Source: Candidatus Albibeggiatoa sp. nov. NOAA (GTDB taxonomy: Bacteria > Pseudomonadota > Gammaproteobacteria > Beggiatoales > Beggiatoaceae). From it: a stretch of DNA of 64,000 nucleotides. The position numbers and the translations under genes are program-made. Positions 38,701-45,267 of the stretch are shown here, in pieces. The notes under the pieces are model-generated. The model was not told the DNA's origin. It did no database searches and saw only the letters and a program-made list of their open reading frames with translations. Position 1 is the first letter of the stretch. Each line of letters starts with the position of its first letter. The stretch covers positions 62,001 to 126,000 of the forward strand of contig JAOXRS010000008.1 in assembly GCA_025800385.1 (NCBI GenBank), written 5' to 3'.

Positions 38701-38863
38701 ATTCACGTTGAAATCGTGCTATATCACGAGGTGTAGGATATTGATTACTCAGTGCTTTACAAATAATAGGTAGCTGATCGCTATCTCTGTATCCGCGATA
38801 GATTTGCGTATGAGCACTATCAAATAGCTTTTCAGTTAGCGTATAACCCTGTATTGAAAGCAT
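32768..38863 (-). CDS. Trifunctional Ser/Thr kinase-like, AAA ATPase and hybrid sensor histidine kinase
   Basis: A very large cytoplasmic signalling protein (2031 residues from the ATG at 38863, which has AGGA 5 nt upstream; an earlier ATG is at 38893). Order of domains, approximate: Ser/Thr kinase-like (1-265), AAA_16 ATPase with Walker A GYSGIGKSA (290-600), a long helical repeat region (700-1290), GAF (1325-1480), coiled coil (1480-1550), HisKA with the phospho-His in NMSHEIRTP, HATPase, a worn-down receiver (about 1800-1880) and an intact receiver (about 1910-2025; DD near the start, LMDMQMPNMDG, and K in ISKP). The kinase-like part has HKDINPTN for HRDxKPxN and DFE for DFG, so its activity is doubtful. 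This architecture is known from cyanobacteria and Beggiatoa-like bacteria. Confidence 0.92.
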   Translation of the reverse strand: MLSIQGYTLTEKLFDSAHTQIYRGYRDSDQLPIICKALSNQYPTPRDIARFQREYRLTEKLDHTGFIQAYELLPYKNAWVMILEDIGGKPLSQLMGCYQTDIEYFLQFAIRLTELVGELHQQNIMHKDINPTNIVVNTKTLHIQLIDFEIATELSRETQEVRSPDTLEGNLYYISPEQTGRMNRSIDYRTDYYSLGVTWYQMLTGRLPFEAKDAMEWVYCHIAKTPRPPIEINPQIPYPVSAIIMKLIEKTAEKRYQSTYGLLTDLKRSLEQLQIMGRIDSFSLGIKDASSHFQIHEKLYGRDTEIELLHASFDRVSLEFKEMMLIAGYSGIGKSALVHEVHKPFVKKQGYFISGKFDQFKRNIPYDSLFQAFRGLVRQLLTESEEKIQIWKHKLNQKLHPNGQVLVEVVPEIEQIIGEQPTVPELSSNAARNRFNMVLQNFISSFSDSGQPLVIFLDDLQWADAATLQLLELLMDDDKQKSLFIIGAYRDNEVDEFHPLMLALKNMRRQQATVNVITLAPLALSHVSQLIADSLKTSTDQINQIAQLCWEKTRGNPFFLTQLLHTFHQNKAIEFDVQTGRWRWHLEKMQQAEVSDNVVDLMVNKIQQQCTGSQSVLELAACIGNQFDLRTLSLVYQQPILDTANALWQALQEELILPLGDVYKFVDHKSPEHDVEMIPVYRFIHDRVQQAAYTLIDDAQKAATHLQVGQLLLESSSEQELEERLFEIVNHLNLAENLIHSLDKRKRLAELNLRAGKTAKSAAAYEPALAYLQCGLNLLDLNSWEVDYELSLGLYVHATEAAFLNGDYDQMNQWAELVLQNTTDILDQVKVYEIQIQSFMALNQPLEAVKFALTILRKLKVHFPKRPTLAHILRDFYRSKLTLMGKQVEQLRHLPHTTDPYDLAVMRIMNRIYSAAYIADTHQMILTSIKLTTFSIQHGNCPISAFAYSSYGLILCGVIGDISLGHRFGKLALQVLDDFNANELKCRTYFMVNNFVWHWEAPLRETLDPLLEAYQSGVDTGELEFAGYSAFMYCNYSFFSGLPLEFVEKETIKYVTAIDQIQQQTPLYYNQIVLQTVLNFRGANSRQPWMLIGDAYDETQMLPLHTEVNDITALAFLYVHKMMLCYWFEQYELALEYAEKVDPMGVASMFHSTVFHFYAALSHLALMAKGNKKLRSKHFKRLKNHCKKLKKWAKHAPDNNAHRYALVKAGKAQLAGKTEKALHYYKQAIDLAQQHGYRQEEAVACELYARYWQLKGDMNVAATYIREAFYLYQNWGANSKLDLLKIRYPELNLGMVTKSISTSPNTTISTISTARGSISDLDLISIIKASRGLSEEIQLDSLLRKLVNIVIENAGAQHGMLLLEKNDQWVIEAHSHTQNFTILPSQPLEQAGLPVVPVSLLKYVIQSQKPIILDDAQNNELYGSDAYIQSQYVKSVLCSPVLNQGKLTAIIYLENNLSTGVFTSNRLELIQLLSSQLAISIENAHLYANLEQKVQQRTEKLAQANESIQELNLRLAQENQKLAEARQAALAAAESKSVFLANMSHEIRTPMNAIVGMADILEDTQLNAEQTEYLDTIRSSGNTLLTLINDILDFSKIEAKKLNLEQREFDLRECVENALNLVSAKAAEKQLNLIYFYDDNVPQCIEGDSTRLQQILVNLLSNAVKFTERGEIQVQVQAESIQDSLCQIKFIVQDSGIGIPADRLSSLFKAFTQADSSTTRKYGGTGLGLTISKHLTELMGGHIWVESEVDIGSRFHFSIKAPVTESKPLQALYESHAELQGKSVFLLNLAPNNRLFITQQVERWGMIIAPEISQDVDFAMVELMQDQVPLAEIQSKPLIALTHLCAKQHRQAPFNACLNKPIRPKRLLETFLQLLEQPEDVSEQEAAKQSQQDNALSDAELPEKNSDQLQILLVDDNAVNRKVGVLQLNKLGYQPDTAVDGLDALKALRDKYYDVVLMDMQMPNMDGLEATREIVKNWPTAQCPWIIAMTANAMKEDKERCFAAGMHDYISKPVRGDDLIAALNNVPQNNT

Positions 38864-39341
38864 AATGTTCCTAATCAAACAAGTCGTATTCAATGATTAT
38901 TTGGTGAAATAATATTAATTGCTTAGACAGATTTTAAATGACTTATCTTGCAGTTTTGCATTATATCCAATGTTTTTCTGGAAAAAATACACCAGATACA
39001 TTATTTCACAATTTTTTCTGATGGCGGCAGATAAACGGTTGTTTTTATAGATTAACGGTCTAATTAGTTAGATCAACAGAAAATTTCTATTTTTAGCATA
39101 ATTAGTTAAGTATTTATTTTTATGATTAAGTATTAGATATATGATAAATTAAAATAAAAACTGATAAAAAGTAAAATTTATAAAAAATATAACTATAATT
39201 TTCATTATCATACAATAATTAATCAAAATCAAAAAAGAGGCTGTTTAACCCCATTCCTAACCATGTTATAGTGCATTAAGCGTAAAGCTGGATTATAAAA
39301 ATTCATTCCAATTTAATGCCAACTTTTATGGGGGATTTTCA
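38864..39341. other. Intergenic region upstream of the di-heme protein gene
   Basis: About 480 bp of highly AT-rich sequence between divergent genes, with many poly-A/T runs. Apart from the candidate promoter at 39264-39272 and a GGGGGA ribosome binding site just before 39342, I see nothing that I can support. Confidence 0.45.
39264..39272 (+). promoter_or_regulatory. Candidate extended -10 element of the di-heme/lipoxygenase operon
   Basis: TGTTATAGT differs from TGnTATAAT at one base. A weak -35 (TTTAAC) lies 17 bp upstream at 39244-39249. It would place the transcript start about 60 bp before the start codon. Confidence 0.35.
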
Positions 39342-41858
39342 ATGCGTTTAACCTGTCGGCGATTTTTCCTATTTCTGCTGATTATTGCAGTCATTATCGG
39401 TGCATTTTTCGTATATAAGAAACTGTTGGCCGTACCACCTTACGAATCTGTAGATCAAGTTATATTTTATGACCAAGGTTGGTCTGATGAAGATATTCAA
39501 TGGTTTTATCATTCAACCCAAGGCACGATGTTTCCATTGGAATATAAGTGGTTTCTAGCTTTAGAACAACCGATTCCTACCTTTGGTTATCCTGCCCCTC
39601 CTTTCACTGAAAAAGAATTTTTAGGTGGTTTTGGCTTCCTATTTGATGACAATATCAATGTTGAACGATTGCCTAAAGAGTCCGCTTTTCAACATATTGC
39701 AAGCTATAAAGCCCATCAAGGCTATGGCGAAAATAAAGACCCCGCCCCTTATTATGATGAGAAAGAAGAATGGGAATTAGCCAATAAAGACGGTTTACCC
39801 GTTGGTTTTGCGATAGATAAAAATTATGTTGATCCTTTAACTCAAGAGAAGATGACCGTAGTTGGCTTAACGTGTGCGGCTTGTCATACAGGACAGTTAA
39901 ATTATAAAAATGTCGGCATTCGGATTGAAGGCGGCCAAAGTATGGCGAACTTCTTTAAATTCCAAAATGCTTTAGGTATCTCGATGATGATGACGGCTTG
40001 TGATCCAGTGCTAATGTGTGATCCATTCCGTTTTGACCGTTTTGCTAAAAAAGTCTTAGGCTCTGATTATAATCCAGACAGTAAAGCTGAATTGAGAGAA
40101 AAATTTAATAAACAGATTGCTTTCGTCAAAGAACAAGTCAAATTGGATACAGAGCATCCACCTTTAGTTGAAGAAGGCTTTGGACGTTTAGATGCGTTAA
40201 ACCGCATTGCTAACTTTGTATTCGGTTTAGAATTATACGAAGGCAACTACGTCAGTGTTGACGCGCCCGTCACCTTCCCTTACTTATGGGGCATTTCTTG
40301 GTTTGACTGGGTGCAATACAATGGCTCAGTGAAACAACCTATGACTCGTAATGCGGGTGAGGCGTTAGGTGTATTTGCTTCTATTAATTTAAAAGACCCC
40401 ACTCAAACTTTATTCCAATCTTCACTAGATGTTGAAAATCTTTATCATTTTGAAAAATTAATCGGTGGTGATAAGCCATTTGAAGGTCTGCGTGCACCTG
40501 TGTGGCCAGAAAAATATTTTGGGAAAATTGATAAAGATAAAGCTAAAAAAGGTGAAGCGTTATACAACAAAAAATGCGTACGTTGCCATTTACCACCTGT
40601 TGACTCCGATGAAATTTGTGAATCTCAATATTGGACAGAACCGAATGATTGGGGTTTACGTTTTATCAAATTACCTATGGTTAACGTGAACTTAATCGGC
40701 ACTGATCCTGAAGTTGCAACTGATTGGGCAAAACGCTTTATTGATACCAAGCAATTAGGCTTAGGCGTGGTTAAAGGTGAAGATGGTCTACCTTTCACTG
40801 TAGAACAAGCGGTTAATCTTAAATATGATGCCTTAGGACTGACGCAAGAACAACGTGATGAATACAATGGTAATCGGAAAAACTTAGTACGTGCACCATT
40901 ATGTTACAAAGCCCGTCCGCTCGATGGTGTTTGGGCAACCCCGCCATTCTTGCATAATGGTTCAGTGCCGAACTTGTACCAATTATTATCACCTGTTGCT
41001 GAACGTGATACAAAATTCTATGTCGGCACTCGCGAATTTGATCCTAAATATGTCGGTTATAAAACCGATCCTGTTTGGAATGGTTTCGAGTTAGACACCA
41101 GCCATGTCGGTAACAGTAATGCAGGTCACGAATTCCGTACTATTACTGCTGAAGAAGAATTATTGTGGCCACGCGATGAGCAAGGCAATTTAAAATATCC
41201 TTATGCGGGTGTATTAGGTACGAAATTGCAAGAGCATGAACGTTGGGCGATTATTGAATACTTAAAAACGTTGAAATCGCGTAACCTTAATGATCCAAGA
41301 CAGCAAAACAAAGCGTGTCCTATGACTTATAAACCTGAGCTCAATGAAATGGATTCACTGTGCTTTGAAGATTTTCCAGCACCTGCTAGTAAGCCAGAAG
41401 CCATTGCAGCCAACGAAGCTCAAAAAGCAATTAAAGCAGCTGCAGAAGCTAAAGCCATAGCCGCCCTAGAAACAGGCATTAAACCTGTTGATCCTAATAC
41501 ACTCAAAACTGTTGAGGCATTAGCAAAAGAGGCAGAAGATGCCGCAAAAGCAGCAAATAAGGCAGTAAAAACAGCGGAAGAGATCGAACAGCAAGATACT
41601 CAGGCAGTGATTGACACACAACAAGAAGCCGAGTTAGCAGAAAAAGCAGCCAAAGTTGCTCAACAAGCAGTCAATTCGCTAAAGTCAGAGATGAAAAGTA
41701 CAAATGATGATCTTTTCGCTCATCCAGGCAGCTCAGAGACATCTGAAGCCACTGTAAAAGTGCCAAACGTTACGCCAAAGCTGGAACCAACTATTGTAAT
41801 ACCAGAAACGATCCAGCAAAATGCCGTTAATCCATCATCAGAAGGGGGCGTTCAATAA
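39342..41858 (+). CDS. Di-heme cytochrome c peroxidase-like protein (RoxA/OdsA-related) with coiled C-terminal tail
   Basis: The 838-residue protein has an N-terminal membrane anchor (about 8-26) and a periplasmic c-type di-heme domain. Heme-binding motifs are C178-A-A-C-H182 and C412-V-R-C-H416. The segment around the first heme (VGLTCAACHTGQL.Y) and the late PPFLHNGSVPNL segment are typical of the RoxA-like branch of the MauG/CCP superfamily, which contains rubber oxygenase RoxA and the Pseudomonas fatty-acid dioxygenases OdsA and OdsB. From about 680 to the end there is an Ala/Lys/Glu-rich coiled-coil tail absent from those enzymes as I know them. The stop codon overlaps the lipoxygenase start by one base (TAATG). 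An oxygenase acting on unsaturated lipids is the most attractive role, but a simple peroxidase is possible. Confidence 0.82.
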   Translation: MRLTCRRFFLFLLIIAVIIGAFFVYKKLLAVPPYESVDQVIFYDQGWSDEDIQWFYHSTQGTMFPLEYKWFLALEQPIPTFGYPAPPFTEKEFLGGFGFLFDDNINVERLPKESAFQHIASYKAHQGYGENKDPAPYYDEKEEWELANKDGLPVGFAIDKNYVDPLTQEKMTVVGLTCAACHTGQLNYKNVGIRIEGGQSMANFFKFQNALGISMMMTACDPVLMCDPFRFDRFAKKVLGSDYNPDSKAELREKFNKQIAFVKEQVKLDTEHPPLVEEGFGRLDALNRIANFVFGLELYEGNYVSVDAPVTFPYLWGISWFDWVQYNGSVKQPMTRNAGEALGVFASINLKDPTQTLFQSSLDVENLYHFEKLIGGDKPFEGLRAPVWPEKYFGKIDKDKAKKGEALYNKKCVRCHLPPVDSDEICESQYWTEPNDWGLRFIKLPMVNVNLIGTDPEVATDWAKRFIDTKQLGLGVVKGEDGLPFTVEQAVNLKYDALGLTQEQRDEYNGNRKNLVRAPLCYKARPLDGVWATPPFLHNGSVPNLYQLLSPVAERDTKFYVGTREFDPKYVGYKTDPVWNGFELDTSHVGNSNAGHEFRTITAEEELLWPRDEQGNLKYPYAGVLGTKLQEHERWAIIEYLKTLKSRNLNDPRQQNKACPMTYKPELNEMDSLCFEDFPAPASKPEAIAANEAQKAIKAAAEAKAIAALETGIKPVDPNTLKTVEALAKEAEDAAKAANKAVKTAEEIEQQDTQAVIDTQQEAELAEKAAKVAQQAVNSLKSEMKSTNDDLFAHPGSSETSEATVKVPNVTPKLEPTIVIPETIQQNAVNPSSEGGVQ

Positions 41859-43510
41859 TGTCAGTCAAAGCCAATTTACCTCAACATGACGATGCAAATA
41901 AACGCCGTAATTACTTAGATAAAATGCGTAAACTGTATGCATATCATTACAGTTATAACAGTACTTTTGCCACAGTAATTAAAGTGCCTGATGCAGAGAA
42001 AGCAGATTGCCGTTATCGGTTTGGTTCTTTAAAAAATCTCGCCGCGTTAATCCCACGTTTGCCTAGCATTATAAAAACGCAGCTTCAGCATAAATTTGGT
42101 TGTCCGATTGAAAGTTTTACTGATTACTTATTTTTCGGACGCAAGACATTTCCCGATACGCGCTTTTTAGACAATTTCCTAAGCGATGAATATTTTGGTT
42201 TACAGCGGGCGATAGGGATTAATCATGTGACATTGCAACGGGCAACTACAACTAATCCAATTCCAAAAAACGTTGACATCAGTACGATCAAGCATGAATT
42301 TCCTGAGATTATCAAAGATGTGACATTTGACGAAGCGATGCAACAAGGGCGTTTGTATTTTGTTGATTACAAGATGTTGCAAGGATTAGCGGAAAATCAG
42401 GGGGAATACAAAGGACGTAAGCAATATGTCACTGCGCCGATTGTCATACTATATCGTTTGGCTGATGGGACATTAAGACCGATTGGGATTCAGCTGAATC
42501 AACAAATGGGTTGCGATAATCCTGTATTTACACCGTTGGATGCGGCATGGTCGGCTGCAAAATTATTTGCTCAAATTGCTGATGTGAATTATCAAGAATT
42601 TGTCACTCATGCAACGCGTATCCATTATATGGTGGAATCTTTTGTGATTGCGACCCATCGTGAATTGTACAAAGATCACCCTGTGTTTCTACTGTTAAAA
42701 CCACATTTGGAATATACCTTAAGCGTCAATGCCCATCACTTATTCCTGAAAAATGATAAAGGTGTCCCCGGAGATTTTGGGGCTCAATTGGGTGGTGATT
42801 ATGAGTCTATGGTTGATTTGATGTCGAAAGCATTTACAACCTATGATTTTGCAGCACATGCCTTGCCTAGGGATATTGAAAAACGTGGGGTCAATGACAA
42901 AGCCCTGTTTTATCCTTATGCTGAAGAAGGTAAACAAATTTGGGAAATGACCCAGAAATTCGTATTGGATTATTTAAAGCTGTACTATCCCGATGAAAAA
43001 GCATTGGCTGATGATAATGAAATCCAAAACTGGGCACGGGTCATGGCCTCTGACAATGGGATGCGGATCAAGAATTTCCCTAACCAATTTGATTCAGTAG
43101 AAAAATTAGCTGAAGCAGTTGGGCAGATTATTTTTATTACTACTGCACACCATTCATCAATTCATTATCCTCAATATCAGTTTTCTGGGTTTACGCCTGC
43201 GATGCCATTTGCTGCGTACGCGCCACCACCTACAAAAGTCGATGTTGAATACAGTGAACAAGATTTGCTGGATATTTTACCTTTACGCCAACCGTCTTTA
43301 ACTCAGGCATTTATCTTTTATTTGACTGATTTTAGATTAGGTCATTTAGGCGAATATAAACGCATCGAGGCTCGTGCTAAGCCATTGGTGCAAACTTATC
43401 AGGAAGAGCTGGCGGCATTATCAGAAAAGTTGGATTTATCTGAAACCAGCCGTGCTTACCCTTATATGTATCTCAATCCAAAACATATACCGAGTTCTGT
43501 AATGGTATAG
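41858..43510 (+). CDS. Lipoxygenase
   Basis: Lipoxygenases insert O2 into polyunsaturated fatty acids to give hydroperoxides. The 550-residue protein has the catalytic domain only. The iron ligands align with soybean enzyme as H251 and H256 (THATRIHYM), H432 and H436 (HHSSIHYPQY), and the carboxylate of the C-terminal residue V550. Position 436 is His, as in mammalian enzymes, rather than the plant Asn; the final residue is Val instead of the common Ile, after the usual IPSSV-type ending. ATHREL and HPVFLLLKPH fit the conserved helix. Unlike Pseudomonas LoxA, I see no signal peptide, so it is probably cytoplasmic, whereas the coupled di-heme protein is periplasmic. No third gene follows in the unit. 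Confidence 0.9.
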   Translation: MSVKANLPQHDDANKRRNYLDKMRKLYAYHYSYNSTFATVIKVPDAEKADCRYRFGSLKNLAALIPRLPSIIKTQLQHKFGCPIESFTDYLFFGRKTFPDTRFLDNFLSDEYFGLQRAIGINHVTLQRATTTNPIPKNVDISTIKHEFPEIIKDVTFDEAMQQGRLYFVDYKMLQGLAENQGEYKGRKQYVTAPIVILYRLADGTLRPIGIQLNQQMGCDNPVFTPLDAAWSAAKLFAQIADVNYQEFVTHATRIHYMVESFVIATHRELYKDHPVFLLLKPHLEYTLSVNAHHLFLKNDKGVPGDFGAQLGGDYESMVDLMSKAFTTYDFAAHALPRDIEKRGVNDKALFYPYAEEGKQIWEMTQKFVLDYLKLYYPDEKALADDNEIQNWARVMASDNGMRIKNFPNQFDSVEKLAEAVGQIIFITTAHHSSIHYPQYQFSGFTPAMPFAAYAPPPTKVDVEYSEQDLLDILPLRQPSLTQAFIFYLTDFRLGHLGEYKRIEARAKPLVQTYQEELAALSEKLDLSETSRAYPYMYLNPKHIPSSVMV

Positions 43511-43524
43511 TTTTCAGAAAAATG

Positions 43525-43553
43525 AGGACAATGAGTTAATGACTTGTTGTCCT
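43525..43553 (+). terminator. Hairpin after the lipoxygenase gene
   Basis: A 7-bp stem (43525-43531 with 43547-43553) starts 14 bp after the stop. There is no strong U tract, so its strength is uncertain. Confidence 0.4.
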
Positions 43554-43703
43554 TCAGTTATTGATATTACAAGCAAACGCCCGCCATCATATTCATACAT
43601 ATTTAATCTCAGCTCATAAAATTGCAAATCGCTTGGCTTCCACTTTCATCATCAAAAAACCATTGAAAACAGCGGGACAAAGAAAAATTAGCCCCTAGTT
43701 TTT

Positions 43704-43712
43704 TGTTATAAT
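43704..43712 (+). promoter_or_regulatory. Extended -10 promoter overlapping an unused upstream ATG
   Basis: TGTTATAAT matches the extended -10 consensus exactly. It overlaps the ATG at 43711, so that ATG would not be in the mRNA, and translation should start at the ATG at 43747. Confidence 0.5.
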
Positions 43713-43746
43713 GGAAGATTCCGATCATATATTGCTGCCTAAGAAA

Positions 43747-44973
43747 ATGCGTTTTGTTATTTTAACTCAATATTTCCAACCCGAAATTGGAGCTGCTCAA
43801 GTTCGCCTTGCCAATATGACCCAACAATTGCTTGCAAACGGCCATGAAGTTGAAGTCATTACCGCCATGCCCAACTATCCCACAGGCAAAATATTTCCGA
43901 AATACAAAAAAAAATCTTATATGCGTGAAGAAATTAACGGTATTACAGTACATCGGGTTTGGATGTATGCCGCAACAGGCGCGGGTATCAAACGCTTATT
44001 AAACTACACCTCATTCATGTTAACCGCATTTTGGGGATTAAATCGTAGTAAAAAGCCTGACTATATCTTTGTAGAATCGCCACCATTATTTTTAGGCATT
44101 ACGGGTTATATCGCATCAAAATGGTGGGGCGTACCGTTTATTTTCAACGTATCTGATTTATGGCCTGACTCGATTAAAGCCTTGGGTATTCAAAAAGAAG
44201 GCATCGTACTTAAAATATTAGAAAAATTAGAACGTTTCTTGTATCGCAAAGCTACTTATGTCAATACATTGGCTAAAGGCATTTGTGATATTTTAGAACA
44301 AGAAAAAAATGTTGCGAAAGAGAAAATCTTATACTTGCCTAATGGTGTTGATGTTAAAGCATTTTATCCTATGTCACCTGACTTGCTTTGGCAAAAGAAT
44401 CTAGGCTTACCAACTGATCGACATATCATTTTATATGCAGGTACGCACGGTTATGCACATGGTTTAGAAACATTGCTAGAAGCAGCCCGTTTATTAAAAG
44501 ATGAAAAAATTCTATTTTTATGTGTTGGTGGTGGTTCAGAAAAAGCCCGTATCCATGCTGAAGCAATTGCAATGCGTTTGGATAATATGAGTTTTTGGCA
44601 ACCACAAGCTCCTGAAATGATTAATCGTTTATATAGCTTGGCCACCGCAGGTATTTCCACATTCCGTTATTCTCCCTTGTTAGAACAAACTTTGCCCGCA
44701 AAGATTTTGCCGATCATGGCTTGTGCTAAACCTGTTTTATACAGTGGTGCTGGTGAAGGGGCTGAGTTGATTAAAACCGCAAAAGCGGGGATTGTGACAC
44801 CACCAGAAGATGCTCCTGCATTGGTTGAAGCAATTCGAACCATCATCAATAATCGAGAATATGCACAGCAACTTGGGCAAAATGGCCAGCAATATATTGA
44901 GCAAAATTTACAGTGGTCATCGATCGTTAAAAATTGGTTGCAACAACTCGGTGTGGATAAAAACCAGCATTAG
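43747..44973 (+). CDS. GT4-family glycosyltransferase (WbuB/WcaI-like)
   Basis: A GT-B fold glycosyltransferase that should build a cell-surface polysaccharide at the cytoplasmic face of the inner membrane. The N-terminal half starts with LTQYFQPE.GAAQVR, typical of WbuB-type fucosamine or related sugar transferases; the C-terminal half carries the LYAGTHGYAHGL motif and an E-x7-E-like region near the C-terminal third (SPLLEQTLPAK). The ATG at 43747 gives 408 residues; an ATG 12 codons upstream overlaps a promoter. The gene stands alone, with a strong hairpin downstream. The donor and acceptor sugars are unknown. The nearest polysaccharide genes are the ABC exporter pair at 54.7 kb. Confidence 0.87.
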   Translation: MRFVILTQYFQPEIGAAQVRLANMTQQLLANGHEVEVITAMPNYPTGKIFPKYKKKSYMREEINGITVHRVWMYAATGAGIKRLLNYTSFMLTAFWGLNRSKKPDYIFVESPPLFLGITGYIASKWWGVPFIFNVSDLWPDSIKALGIQKEGIVLKILEKLERFLYRKATYVNTLAKGICDILEQEKNVAKEKILYLPNGVDVKAFYPMSPDLLWQKNLGLPTDRHIILYAGTHGYAHGLETLLEAARLLKDEKILFLCVGGGSEKARIHAEAIAMRLDNMSFWQPQAPEMINRLYSLATAGISTFRYSPLLEQTLPAKILPIMACAKPVLYSGAGEGAELIKTAKAGIVTPPEDAPALVEAIRTIINNREYAQQLGQNGQQYIEQNLQWSSIVKNWLQQLGVDKNQH

Positions 44974-45011
44974 TCCCGCCAACAAACATGGTTGATTGAT
45001 CTATACAATCT

Positions 45012-45050
45012 GCTAAGACTGTCTTTGGCTCAAGGGCTGACAGTCTTAGC
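45012..45050 (+). terminator. Strong hairpin after the glycosyltransferase gene
   Basis: A perfect 12-bp stem (45012-45023 with 45039-45050) with a 15-nt loop lies 38 bp after the stop codon. It is followed by GATATAGTTTT, giving a late, short U run. Confidence 0.6.
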
Positions 45051-45267
45051 GATATAGTTTTATGAAATCACGCTTTCTTAAATCCCTTCAAATTCATATA
45101 AATACACACAAATTTTGTGCATTCATTCTCTCCATATATACTGTTTTATTTGTAATCTAAATTTTATGTTTTTCATCAGAAAATTATTGATTTTTTAGTT
45201 TGATTGGAAACAATTATTGTTTTGACTATACTGAGACACATTAATTTAGTTTATACGGAGAAACGCA

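Noticed and set aside
43711..43746. Upstream ATG as start of the glycosyltransferase
   Set aside because: It overlaps a perfect extended -10 box and has no ribosome binding site; the family's conserved start lies 12 codons downstream.
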